From positions 2,606,501 through 2,670,500 of the forward strand of contig OY776123.1 in the NCBI GenBank assembly GCA_963675135.1: a stretch of DNA of 64,000 bases, in the 5' to 3' direction. Source of the DNA: Galeopsis tetrahit. Taxonomy: Eukaryota; Streptophyta; Magnoliopsida; Lamiales; Lamiaceae. Positions 34,300-44,931 of the stretch are shown piece by piece. Below the pieces are notes generated by a model. The model had not been told where the DNA came from. It made no database searches and worked only from the letters and a program-made list of their open reading frames with translations. Within the stretch, counting starts at the first letter, position 1. The number at the start of each line of letters is the position of its first letter. Made by a program: the position numbers and the translations under genes.

Positions 34300-36116
34300 A
34301 TTTACTCAAGATATTTTGTCGATCTATAAACGAGCATACTTCTTAAATTCGACAAATATAGGTCGGTTCATCACCGTACCAAATTATATTTGTATGATTT
34401 TGTGACTTTAATTTGTGAAATGAATTTTTTCGATCCAAGGCCGGAAAGATGTGTCAACTACCGATTTAAGGCCTAAAAGAAAATTCCTATCGATATAAGA
34501 CTCGATTTATATAAAACTATCAATTGAAGGCTTGGATTTTAACACCGTTAACATTTTATTTAACGGAATGTGAATGCAATTGTGACTCAATTTTATTTTA
34601 TTTTTTGATACGGACTCAAAAATAATTTCCTTATAAAGTTATGTATCTAGTCATGAAAAAAATTATATGAAAGATAACATTTAGCTTACATGGACACTAG
34701 TATTGTATAACTAATTGTTAACGGTGTTAAAATCTAACTCTTCAATTGATAGTTTTATAAAAATTGAGTCTTGTATCGATAAGAATTTTCTTTTTGACCT
34801 TAAATTGATAGTTGACTCATCTTTCGGACCTTGGATCGAAAAAATTCTTTTATGAAACACAACAGACTTCCACGGTGATTTTCCGCACTTAAGCTGGAAA
34901 AAAAAAACACAAAAAATAATTTAAAAGAAAAACCTCTAGAAAATTGTGAAGTAAAAACAAAATAATAAAATGAGCACACAACCGTAGTCGGATCACTTAT
35001 TCTCTGGCTGTTGATTATCAAAGTTAAATGACCCAATCTTTTATTCCGTGAAACGGAGTATAAAAGTAGTTGAACTTCTCACCTCGATCACATTAAATTT
35101 AATTTTCATATTCAAAAGATAGGAATTTTTTTTTATTAATGGACAATAATGTATATTTTCGATTGTCGAAAAACATCAAAAATACTTTATCGAAAATTAG
35201 AAAAAATAATCGAATCTAATTATTGTTCAGTTTGTTTTAAAAAATTGAAAAAATAAGTTACTTTCTTATATTAATAAGTCGTTAATGTTTTGAGAATAAA
35301 TACTCCGTACACTTAATATTAAAAAATCAATAAAAAACTCAAATAAAAAGATACATTATACATTTACCAAAATTAGTAATTCCTCTAATCCTCTTATATT
35401 ATTTTTTATTATTAATTTCCATTGCAAAGATATTTCCATAAAATTCAAATAATTTTCATTTGCAAAGATATTTCATAAAATTCAAATAATTTTCATTGCA
35501 AAGATATTTCCATAAAATTCAAACTCAAATGGCCCTGATTTAGTCTTCCATAAAATTCAAACGGCCCTGATTTAGTCTTTTGCATAATAATATGAAGTAT
35601 CTTTGCCAATGAAAATCAAATATATGTTTAAAGACTATATTTTTTTTATAATATTTATAAATTTTAATTAAATTAAATTTAAGTTATAATTTTAATTATT
35701 TAGACAAAGACAATATATATCTAGTATATAAAAGCGTTACATAAATTTCGTTATTTTTTTTAATTTTAATTCACAAATTAGCTTATACTTTGTAGTGGAT
35801 TTTGTAATAGAATCATTAAAATATATAGAAGGTAAACATGCTTATTTTTTATACTTAGCAACTTCAATAAATTTTGAATAATGTTCATAAATGAAAAAAA
35901 TTTATGGATTTAGATACAATAATATACTCCGTACATTGCTAAAAAAAAAATCATCTTTTACAATTCATAAAACAAAATTTAACAAATACAAAATGAAAAA
36001 AACTTGTAACAACATTCATAAATTATGCTTTAGTATATATGCTTTAGTATTCTTCACGACCAAGGACATGTTCTTGCATATTCATTATCGATTCTTGTAT
36101 AAGAGAAATTGTTTAC
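34300..36116. other. duplicated flanks between TDBD copies 2 and 3
   Basis: 34300-35270 is the upstream flank of copy 2; it matches 40233-40760 and, more loosely, 29130-29640 (shared ATCAAAGT(C/T)(A/G)AATGACCC and TCTTTTATTC(C/T)GTGAA). 35277-36116 is the downstream flank of copy 3. A tandem TTTCCATAAAATTCAAA repeat lies near 35420-35570. No gene seen. Confidence 0.6.
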
Positions 36117-36140
36117 CTTTTTTTGTTTTAGAAACATATG

Positions 36141-36313
36141 TGTGAGAATTAGGGTTTGATCAACGTAACTTTGGTGAGAGGGATAACTTTGTATATATAC
36201 TGAGATTTACAATAATAACTGATTACATAAAAGTAGGCAAGAAATATGCACAATAAACCCTATAAACAAGGAAAGGAGATAATTATGAAATTATATGAAA
36301 TTATTCCTTAATA
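36141..36313 (-). repeat. 3' LTR of copia element
   Basis: 173 bp, about 96% identical by eye to 39611-39784. It lies at the 3' end relative to the minus-strand element. Confidence 0.9.
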
Positions 36314-36319
36314 TCCCCC

Positions 36320-37320
36320 GTCAAGCTTTGCGTGGGATGCAGAGAGACACAAAGCTTGGAACGCAAGAACTCGAACGCCGGGCGAGGAAGGCTCTTTGTG
36401 AACATGTATGCGAGCTGGAGATGAGAAGGCACAAAGTCGGTGAGTAATTTTCCAGAAGTGACCATTTCCCGGACAAAGTGGCAATCAATGTCTATGTGTT
36501 TCGCCCGTTTGTGAGCGACCGAATTTTGGCTGAGGAAAAGAGCACTTCGATTGTCAGTCAGAAGGACCGGGCGAGCAGGTGGGAGCTAACCAAGTTCTCG
36601 CAGAAGGTTCGTCAACCAGATGATGTCGGCAGCAGTGTTCGCCATCGCCCTGTATTCAGACTCACAACTGTTGGCTGCTTCTTGGAACTCCAAGAGACAA
36701 GGTTTGCCTCCCAAGAAGATAGAATAACCATAAGTTGAGCGACGAGTTTCAAGACACCGGGCCCAATCAGCATCCGAATAGCCTATAATTGATCGATCAG
36801 CTCGGCGAGCAAAAGATAGGCCATAGTGAAGTGTCCCTTTGACATAGCGGATAATTCGTTTGACGGCAGAGAAGTGATCGACAGTGGGCGACTGAAGGAA
36901 TTGACTGACATGATTTACCGCGAAGGAGAGGTCTGGGCGAGTGATCGTCAGGTACTGAAGAGCACCGACAAGCGAGCGGTAGAGTGTGGGATCGAAAAAA
37001 GAGGCACCCGTGCTCGTAAGAGATTCGCCGGCGACCAGGGGTGTAGCAATTGGGCGGGAGTCGACCAGGGATGCTCGGTCGAGGATGTCGCGAGCATACT
37101 TAGACTGACCAATGAAAAGACCATTCTGAGTGTAGGAGATCTCAAGGCCCAAAAAATAGTTTAGGCGACCTAAGTCCTTCAGGGCGAACTCCTTGTGGAC
37201 CTGTGAGATGAAGCGAGCGAGGAGGGGAGGATCATTGCCAGTAAGGATGATGTCGTCCACATAGAGGAGCAAGTAGATGACTGACTTGCCCTGTCGGAGG
37301 TAAAAGAGCGAAGAGATGCC
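36320..37320 (-). pseudogene. copia reverse transcriptase C-terminus and RNase H remnant
   Basis: The frame carries YVDDIILTGND (the RT active-site Asp pair), GRLNYFLGLEI, YRSLVGALQYLTITRPDLSF and the RNase H phrases GYSDADWARCLETRRSTYGY and ANSCESEYRAM. It stops at 36586 and resumes in the same frame (AKHIDIDCHFV, LRSKLCVSLH). All of RT before the YVDD motif is missing: the sequence passes straight from the end of integrase into RT at about 37300-37330. Confidence 0.85.
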
Positions 37321-38125
37321 GAGAAGGGGAAGCAGTGCTCGTCAAATTTGGCATGACGAGTGACGAACACTCTTCCTAAGTCTGGGTCAAGGCATCGAAA
37401 ACCCTTGTGGGAGCTGCTGTAGCCCACAATAATACAAGGACGACTGCGAGGGGCCAGCTTGTGCGAGGCATAATCTCGGAGAAAAGGATATACTCGGCAG
37501 CCAAAGGGCTTGAAGTTCTCATATTTAGGCGATTCAGAAAAGATTGCCTGAATCGGAGAGGTGCCACTCAAGATGGTGGATGACAGACGATTGATGACAT
37601 AGACAGCTGTGGCAAACGCATCAAACCAGAAACGAGCGGGGAGATTCGCATGGAACATCATAGAGAGCCCTGTCTCGGTGATGTGTGGGTGTTTTCGCTC
37701 AGCCCTACCATTTTGCTCGGGAGTGTACGGACAAGATAGTCTATGAAGAACCCCATGTGTTCGCAGAAAATTGGAAACCCTGTTGTTTACAAACTCCGTT
37801 CCTCCATCACTTTGGAACACTTTCATGGTTGTTGAGAACTGATTGCAGACAAAAGAATGAAATGTCTCCAAGATGGTAGGGAATTCACTTTTAGCTCGCA
37901 TAGGATATATCCAAGAGAAGCGTGAAAAGTCATCAACAAATACGACATAATATCTATAACCATTTGTGGACAGGAAAGGAGCAGGACCCCATAAATCACA
38001 ATGCACTAATTGTAAAACAGATAAAGCTTGCTTTTCATTTATTTGAAAGGATAGACGTTTGCTCTTGGCTAACTGACATGAAGAACAAACTCCAGGAGTG
38101 GGTAATACAAACGTAACTGAAATAG
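37300..38125 (-). pseudogene. copia integrase remnant
   Basis: Contains HCDLWGPAPF, DDFSRFSWIYPM, QSDGGTEFVN and PEQNGRAERKH, so the DDE catalytic acidic residues are present. It ends with RHAKFDEHCFPFS and then runs into foreign frame at the deletion. The GPY-like end and the preceding zinc-binding part (38127-38417) are in a frame separated by a stop. Confidence 0.85.
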
Positions 38126-38491
38126 CTCATAACTTATGTAAAAGTTTCAAAATATCAAACGGGACATGCCCCAATCTCAAATGCCATAAATCATAAGAAG
38201 CCTTAGACACAGTTGATCGAACAGCTGCAACAAAGGCTGGAAGGGATGACTCCAACACATAAAGGCCTTGCTCACACCTACCCTGAGCGATCACCTCCCT
38301 GGTGTTCCGCTTCTGAATTGTAAACGTCTTGTCAGAAAATATAACATCAACATATAATTCAGAAGTTAATTTGCTGATAGACAGTAGGTTCTTTGTAATG
38401 TTAGGCACAACTAACACGTCACGAAGTTGAACTGTACTGGAAATAGAACGAGAACCAACATGGGAGATAGGTAAGGCAGAACCGTTACCAA

Positions 38492-39508
38492 CTATGACCG
38501 AACCATTACCAGAATACGGCGAGCAGTCATGTGCGCCGAAGCCCCGGAGTCAATGTACCAGTCCGACGAAGAGGGCTGATTGAGCGAACAGGCGGAATGG
38601 AAGGCTTGTGCCAGGTTCGCATTGGCGTGGTCGGGCGGACGAGCATATGACGGGGTAGGTGGGTGCTCGGGTGGTCGAGCATAACGACCAGGACATTTGT
38701 CGGCATAGTGGTCACCCCGACAGATCTGACAGCGAGGAGTGTAGTGCCGACGATCACCCCGGCCAGAGCCATGGCGACCACCCCGAAACGGGGACGAACT
38801 GTCGGTTCGATAGGAGGCCTGACCGCGAGTGTGCGACGAGGAGGCAGAGGTCGGGCGAGGACGATTATGAGCAATAAAGGCAGCTTGAAGAGGAGCAACA
38901 TCGGGGGGTTTGTTCATGATCTCGAAGGCTGTGGCCTGATGAACGAGATCCCGAAAAGAGGGAACAGGAGTCATGGACATGCGGGTGTCGGCGAAACCCC
39001 CAAAGTGAGCCCCTAAGCCACGAAGAAACCAATGAGATTTGTCCGATTCATCGACGGATTTGCCGATGGCGGCCAGTTGATCGCACAGTAGCTTGAATTT
39101 GCGGCCGTAATCAGCAACAGGCATATCATTGCGCTTGAGGAGAAGAAGTTCCTCGCGGAGCTGTGTGGTACGCGATTGAGACGAATGGCTGAAAGCGGCC
39201 TCAAGAGCCAGCCAGACTTGCCGAGAGGTGTCACAATCGATCACCTCGGAAAGGGACTCCTCGGTGAGAGATGAGAGGAGGAGACCAAGGACTTTTTAAT
39301 CCTTAGAGCGCCAGACGGTGTAGGCCGGATTAGCGGCGTTGTTGACGGTTTTGGGGGGGACGATAGTGGTGCCGTCGACAAAGCCGAACAGATCGGCACA
39401 GACGAGCATCGGAACGACCTGTTTCTTCCAGAGAAGGAAATTGGTGGAGGTCAATTTGACTGTGACCATGTGTATCAAGACGTTCATGGGGATTGAGGAA
39501 TCGGCCAT
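38492..39508 (-). pseudogene. copia gag and protease start
   Basis: The frame begins MADSSIPMNVLIHMVTVKL at 39508, stops at 39293-39295 and resumes in the same frame. It carries the UBN2-type gag domain (REELLLLKRNDMPVADYGRK), a zinc knuckle (CQICRGDHYADKCPG) and the protease start DWYIDSGASAHMT, after which the frame is lost. Confidence 0.85.
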
Positions 39509-39610
39509 TGTAGGGCAAATCGAGGGGGACTAGCTCGATATGAGAAGGGAAGAGTGTGTCGTGAGGGCGGAGGGAGAGAGATGTTTAGGATCGAGAGAAG
39601 GCTGATACCA

Positions 39611-39784
39611 TGTGAGAATTATGGTTTGATCACCGTAACTTTTGGTGAGAGGGATAACTTTGTATATATACTGAAATTTACAATAATAACTGATTACATA
39701 AAAGTTGGCAAGAAATATGCACAATAAACCCTATAAACAAGGAAAGAAGATAATTATGAAATTATATGGAATTATTCCTTAATA
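39611..39784 (-). repeat. 5' LTR of copia element
   Basis: 174 bp. The primer-binding site lies directly beside it at 39601-39610 on the minus strand. Confidence 0.9.
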
Positions 39785-40232
39785 ATATGTCACTGCAACT
39801 CCATCCAACATAGCCGTTGCTGTTAAAGTCCTGACATTAGATAGTAATTTTGCACTTATTTTCTTGGGTGTAGCTTTTCTAAGTTTAGGCAACTTAGATT
39901 TGTGATTGTAATGAGATGCGGTTCATATACTAGAGTATAACTAGATTCTGATTTTGACAAATGAGCCAAAGCTTTTTTATACCCGTCAACCCAACACATA
40001 TGACATGGACAAATACTCTATTTAGATGCACGATAAGTGTAAAGTACGAAAGTTGATATAAAGAAAACGTACGTGACGCTAGTTTTACGTACCGCTGTTT
40101 TATCCAACTATTTAGTTAGGTGACAAGTGAAAAGTACGAAACATGATATAAAAAAATGTGACACTACTAGTTTTACCTGTTAGACGGATCCATGTCCGGT
40201 TTGGGAATGACCGAATCCACATTTAATCCCAT

Positions 40233-40854
40233 ATTTACTCAAGAGATTATGTCGATCTATAAACGGGCATACTTCTTAAATTCGACAAATATAGGCTGGT
40301 TCATCACCGAACCCAATTATATTTGTATGGTTTTGTGACTTTAACTTGTGAAACACAACAGACTTCCACGGTGATTTTCCGCACTTAAGCTGGAAAAAAA
40401 AAAAAACACAAAAAATAATTCAAAAGAAAAACCTCTAGAAAATTGTGAAGTAAAAACAAAATAATAATAAAATGAGCACACAACAGTAGTCGGATTATTT
40501 ATTCTCTGTCTGTTGATTATCAAAGTCAAATGACCCAATCTTTTATTCCGTGAACAATACTCACCCAACTACTTACAATATATAAAAGTAGTTGAATTTG
40601 ATTTTTCATTATATTATTCTCCACCTCGATCACATTAAATTTAATTTTCATATTCAAAAGATTGAAAAAAAAAACTTTTATTAATTGACATAATGTATAT
40701 TTTCGATTGTCGAAAAACATCGACAATATTTTATCGAAAATATACACTATTGTCAACACCAATTTGCCCATAAAAATGTAATATACAAACCTAATTTATA
40801 GAAATAAAATAGAAAAATAAAATAAATGTAATTTTAGAGTTTTAAGTAATGGGG
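40233..40854. other. upstream flank of TDBD copy 3 up to the Sirevirus insertion
   Basis: Matches 34300-35200 in many places. No gene. It ends with TGGGG (40850-40854), the left target duplication of the large retrotransposon. Confidence 0.65.
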
Positions 40855-42201
40855 TGTTGGGATATGAATCCTATAAACAATGTTCTAATTGATGATTATA
40901 TGTTTTGATGGCCAAAAGTAACTTTAGAGTTAATGATATATGTGATTATATGTTGTTCTATGTGAAATACTTGATATAAGATTACTGATCTTATTGTATT
41001 ATGAAGTTTAAGTTTACTGATCTTAGTCTATTACTAATCTGATATATGAACTGTTTAAGAACTAAGCTGATGGAAGTATTGTATAGACAGCTTATAGTAT
41101 AGGACTTAGTTATACTCATCTGTATGTAGTTCAGTTGATGTATAGATAGGTTTTATATTTGTAAAGTTGTATTCTATTGTATTCAGCATTGTAATAGTTA
41201 GAACAGTAGATTAGATGGAAGTCAGAAGACTAAAGATGACTAAGAAGACTATTTCAGAGAATGAAGAAATCAAGTGAAGTTTTTGAAGAAAGCTGAACAG
41301 TTTTGAAGAACTGTGCTGACTGACCAAGAGCAGTAAAACTAAGAAGAGTAGTTTACTGTGCTGAGTTGGTTTGTTTGAAGAATAAGTTTGGATAACTTAT
41401 TTAAGGCATAACTGGAGATATTGTTGAAGATAAGCTGACTTGGAAAGATAAGTTTTAAGTTGGTTACAAAAGAAGGAAGTTACAAAACAAGAAACGGTTA
41501 TGAGTTAGTTGAGAGTTAGTTCACAAACTGCTAACTGTCATACTAGATCTTATAAATACCGTGTGATCTTCTACTTGAAAAGACTACTGAGACTACTACT
41601 ACTCGAAGTATTCAAGAAGCATTCAAGTATTCAAGTACTCACAGAGTTGAAGATTGAAGAACTGAAGAGAAGCCACAGATCTGATTTGAAGAAACAAAGG
41701 CTATTACAAAGAGAAGTTTTACTTTTCGTTTTAAGTTTGTATTTTGTAAACAAGTGTGCTAGTTACTTGTGAAATTACTAGTAGATCGAAGATATACCTG
41801 GTGGTATAATCGACAAGATCAAAGTCTTAATCTTGGGACTCTAAGCTACAAGTACTCAAGTGGAAAAGAGTAATAAAACATCGCAACTGGAGTTGTGAGA
41901 GTGGATGTAGACATTTGTTGAACCACTATAAAAATCTTGTGTTCTTTACTGTTATGTTTTGATTAACTGTTGATATATTTGTTGAACAAGAACAGTAAGT
42001 TTTCTAAAGAAAAGATTTAAAGAAAAGTTGAGTATAAAAGCTAACTGTTTAGTACTGAGCTGATTCTAAGAACAGTACTGTACAGAACACATTTCCGCAC
42101 TTAAACTCTGATATTTTGATAGAATTTGAAAAGTCTATTCACCCCTCCCCTCTAGACTTTTTCTTAGCTTACTCAATCTTAACTCAACTTTGGGACCAAC
42201 A
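40855..42201 (+). repeat. 5' LTR of the Sirevirus-like element
   Basis: 1347 bp. Contains GTGTGATCTTCTACTTGAAA AGACTACTGAG-type direct repeats and ends with a CTCAACTTTGGGACCAACA phrase directly before the primer-binding region. No TATA box is certain, though CTTATAAATACCG at about 41550 is a good candidate. Confidence 0.9.
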
Positions 42202-42203
42202 AG

Positions 42204-42215
42204 TGGTATCAGAGC
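42204..42215 (+). other. primer-binding site (initiator Met tRNA type)
   Basis: TGGTATCAGAGC begins two bases after the 5' LTR; complementary to the 3' end of plant initiator tRNA-Met, as in most copia elements. Confidence 0.9.
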
Positions 42216-42362
42216 AGTAGTTCTTTGGACTGCTGTTTCTTGATAACCTTGTAAACTTTGGGGAAAGTCTAATTGTCTCTCATCACTGACACTTGTTTCT
42301 TGATCTTACTTGTCTTTCTTGACCTATCTGTCATACTACTGATCTTAACTGTCTACTCTATC

Positions 42363-44723
42363 ATGGAAGAAACTAACATCAATAAACTTCCAAAGTTCAA
42401 GGTTGCAGATTATGATTACTGGAAACTGAGGATGGAGGCCATCTTTAGTTCAACCCATGATCTAATGATGTCTGTGATCAAAGAAGGGCCTATTACTACC
42501 ATGATACCCAACACTGCAACTCTGGAGCCTTCAAAAGCCATTGGTGTTCTCGTGCCAAAGCCCAGGTTAGATTTAACTACTGAGGAAATGAGGCAGAACA
42601 ATCTAGACAGCTTGGCCAAGAATTACATTTTGCACACCCTTCCCAATGAGTATCTTGGGAAAGTGGTTAAATGTAAATCAGCCAAAGAGATGTGGGACAA
42701 GTTAGCTATCATTTGTGAGGGAACTTCTCTTATAAAGGAAAGCAAACTATCCACTGCTGTCCAGAAGTTCGAATCATTTAAAATTAAGCCTGGTGAAACA
42801 ATAGACCAGCTCGATACTCGTTTTACCAAGATTATGAATGATCTGGGTGTTTTAGGTAAGACTTATACCAATAGGGAGATCAATTTACGTATTCTTAAAG
42901 CCTTAGATGAACGGTGGAAAATGGTCACATTGATCATTAAAAACACTCAGGATATAGATAACTGGTCTGCTGAAACTACCTTCCAAACCCTTCAGGCACA
43001 TGAGTTTGAATTGGATGAAGAAGATCCAATAGTTAGTGGTGATAGGGTTAAGGAAATCTCCAAGAGCATTGCACTTAAGGCGTCTACCTCTAAGAAGCCT
43101 AGATCATCTATGTCTAAGTCCTCAAGCATAAAAGATGAACTAGAGAGTACTGATCTTGATCTTAAGGATCAGTTGAATTTAATGATTAAGAGGTTTGACA
43201 AGCTTAACAAGAGGTATGGTAGATACAAAAGATTCTATAAGGACACTCAGGGCTCTAACAACAGGGACTCTTCTAGGACCAGAAGGGATCACAAATCTTC
43301 TGGAAGGAGAGATGAGATCTCTAATGAGAAAAGAAGAGATAGGAACTCTGCTGATAGGAAGGATAGAAACTCTACTGATAGAAAGGACAGGAACCGATAT
43401 CATTCTCCTTCTAAACGTACTTCTAATGAACCTCTGTGTTATAACTGTGAAAAGTCAGGTCATTACATCCATGAATGTCCTGATCTAAGTGCTGAAGACA
43501 GAAGAGAAAGGAAAGCAAGGAGAGATCGCAAATATGCAAAGGGTAAGAGGGCAATGGTGGCTAACAATGAATCTGATACGGATTCAGATGAGTTACCATC
43601 CTCCTCTTCTGATTACCCTTCCAGCAGTGAGAAAGAAGTCTTCATTGCAGATGATGGACTGGTCATGATGGCAAAAATAGATCAAGAGGTATCATCTGTC
43701 ACATCTTTTCAATCTTGTGATGAATCAGATTCTGATTCTGATTTATGTGACACTGCTGATAGTAGTGTAGGGAGTAGTCTTCACCATTCCAATGGAATGA
43801 ATGAAGAAGACCTCCTACCAGCTAACAAAGCATTCATAGAAATCAGTGATGAGAACATATCTTTAAGACAAGAAATCATGAGTCTTAGAGAAGCTCAAAT
43901 GAAAGTGGATCCTAATATAACTATTCTAAATGCACGGCTATCAGAAGAGTTGTCACAACTCAAAGAAAAGTATGCATCTAAGGACAAGTTATATCAGGGT
44001 ATGCTTCATACACAAGCTAAAGAGACAAATGAGTTCAATGACTTAAAGATTAAATGTGAAAAACTTGAAGAGCGCAATAGATTCTTAGAATCTGAAGTAC
44101 TGAGCTTGGATCTAAAGCTATCTGATATGATTAATTCTTCTAAGATTAATCAAACATTATCAGACAGATACAGAGCTCCTTATGATAAGAGTGGAATAGG
44201 TACTGATCTGCCTAGTCCCTCTACTTCAGGCATTAAGAACACTACTGGAGCAAGTTCAAGTTCTTTGCAATTAGATAAAGGAAAAGAACCTATGATTTAT
44301 GATAATGATCCAAAACCTAAAGTACAGTCTAAATACATTCCTCCTACTACCAAGAATGGTAAACAGAAGAATGGATCTAGACCAGTACAGTCAAGACCAT
44401 ACCAGAAGAGTTCTACTCCTCTGACCAGAGCTGAAAAGTCCTGGAATCAGAAGAGGCAGACTCAGAACAGTAGGTCAAGACAAACTCAGGCAAGTTGGAA
44501 ACAGCCTAGACCTCCTTTCATAAGGCAGTCTCAGCTGTACTCAACTAAACCTAGGAAATTTGTGCCTCATTATCATAACAAACCTGTTCTTTATCCTCCA
44601 CCTTTATCTTATGATATCATTGGAGAGGAAAGACCAAAACGCATCTATAAGCCGTATGGTCCACAGGCTTTTAGGCCATATGCAACTATTACAGACATAC
44701 TGATCTTACTGAAAAAGGGATAG
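42363..44723 (+). CDS. Sirevirus-like gag
   Basis: The frame is open from 42273, but the ATG at 42363 (MEETNINKLPKFKVADYDYW) is the likely start because the family's gag begins shortly before FKVADYDYWK; this gives 786 residues. Residues about 10-240 form the UBN2 capsid-like domain. A zinc knuckle CYNCEKSGHYIHEC lies near residue 360, preceded by an Arg/Asp-rich tract of DRKDRNS repeats. Then come acidic Ser-rich stretches, a coiled coil (about 500-590) and a basic Gln/Ser/Pro-rich end. The coiled-coil extension is typical of Sireviruses. It probably assembles cytoplasmic particles. Confidence 0.9.
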   Translation: MEETNINKLPKFKVADYDYWKLRMEAIFSSTHDLMMSVIKEGPITTMIPNTATLEPSKAIGVLVPKPRLDLTTEEMRQNNLDSLAKNYILHTLPNEYLGKVVKCKSAKEMWDKLAIICEGTSLIKESKLSTAVQKFESFKIKPGETIDQLDTRFTKIMNDLGVLGKTYTNREINLRILKALDERWKMVTLIIKNTQDIDNWSAETTFQTLQAHEFELDEEDPIVSGDRVKEISKSIALKASTSKKPRSSMSKSSSIKDELESTDLDLKDQLNLMIKRFDKLNKRYGRYKRFYKDTQGSNNRDSSRTRRDHKSSGRRDEISNEKRRDRNSADRKDRNSTDRKDRNRYHSPSKRTSNEPLCYNCEKSGHYIHECPDLSAEDRRERKARRDRKYAKGKRAMVANNESDTDSDELPSSSSDYPSSSEKEVFIADDGLVMMAKIDQEVSSVTSFQSCDESDSDSDLCDTADSSVGSSLHHSNGMNEEDLLPANKAFIEISDENISLRQEIMSLREAQMKVDPNITILNARLSEELSQLKEKYASKDKLYQGMLHTQAKETNEFNDLKIKCEKLEERNRFLESEVLSLDLKLSDMINSSKINQTLSDRYRAPYDKSGIGTDLPSPSTSGIKNTTGASSSSLQLDKGKEPMIYDNDPKPKVQSKYIPPTTKNGKQKNGSRPVQSRPYQKSSTPLTRAEKSWNQKRQTQNSRSRQTQASWKQPRPPFIRQSQLYSTKPRKFVPHYHNKPVLYPPPLSYDIIGEERPKRIYKPYGPQAFRPYATITDILILLKKG

Positions 44724-44931
44724 AACCAAGGAAAGGTTATCTCAGAAAAATAGATCCTAAGTCTGCTGATAATTTGGATAAGGTCAATAAAGTACTGTTC
44801 TGTGATAAGCATGGTAGAAAACTTAAGAGGTCTCAATTATTCAAAACTTCAATGTTTATTTGGATACCTCTTACTACTAACCCCCAAGGACCCCAATAAA
44901 GAAAGGGTACCTAAATTATTAAGATCACTAC
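44724..44931 (+). other. gag-pol junction with several frame changes
   Basis: After the gag stop, recognisable gag-pol linker codons continue in a second frame (IEPRKGYLRKIDPKSADN, then FIWIPLTTN) until a stop at about 44897. They then appear in the gag frame ([12 protein letters not shown]) and finally in the pol frame. At least two shifts therefore separate gag from protease. This may be mutation; programmed bypass of a single stop is the usual arrangement in this group. Confidence 0.55.

Larger units (their letters stand above)
36141..39784 (-). mobile_element. internally deleted Ty1/copia retrotransposon with short LTRs
   Basis: Two LTRs (36141-36313 and 39611-39784) flanked by the 5-bp duplication ATATG (36136-36140, 39785-39789). 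On the minus strand, TGGTATCAGC follows the 5' LTR directly as primer-binding site and a GACGGGGGA polypurine tract precedes the 3' LTR. The LTRs differ by about six substitutions and one indel, so the insertion is not very recent. Short LTRs suggest the Ale/Retrofit group. The coding part is broken: stops in gag and RNase H, frame breaks around the protease, and most of the reverse transcriptase deleted. Confidence 0.9.
36117..40232 (-). pseudogene. TDBD copy 3: exons 1-2 only, split by a copia element
   Basis: Exon 1 (40177-40232) keeps the ATG and donor. The exon 2 acceptor has changed from CAG to CGG (at about 39983-39985). Exon 2 (39785-39982 plus 36117-36140) has lost about 16 bp relative to copy 1, which shifts the frame, and is interrupted by the copia element 36141-39784. 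Exons 3 and 4 are missing. Clearly non-functional. Confidence 0.8.
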
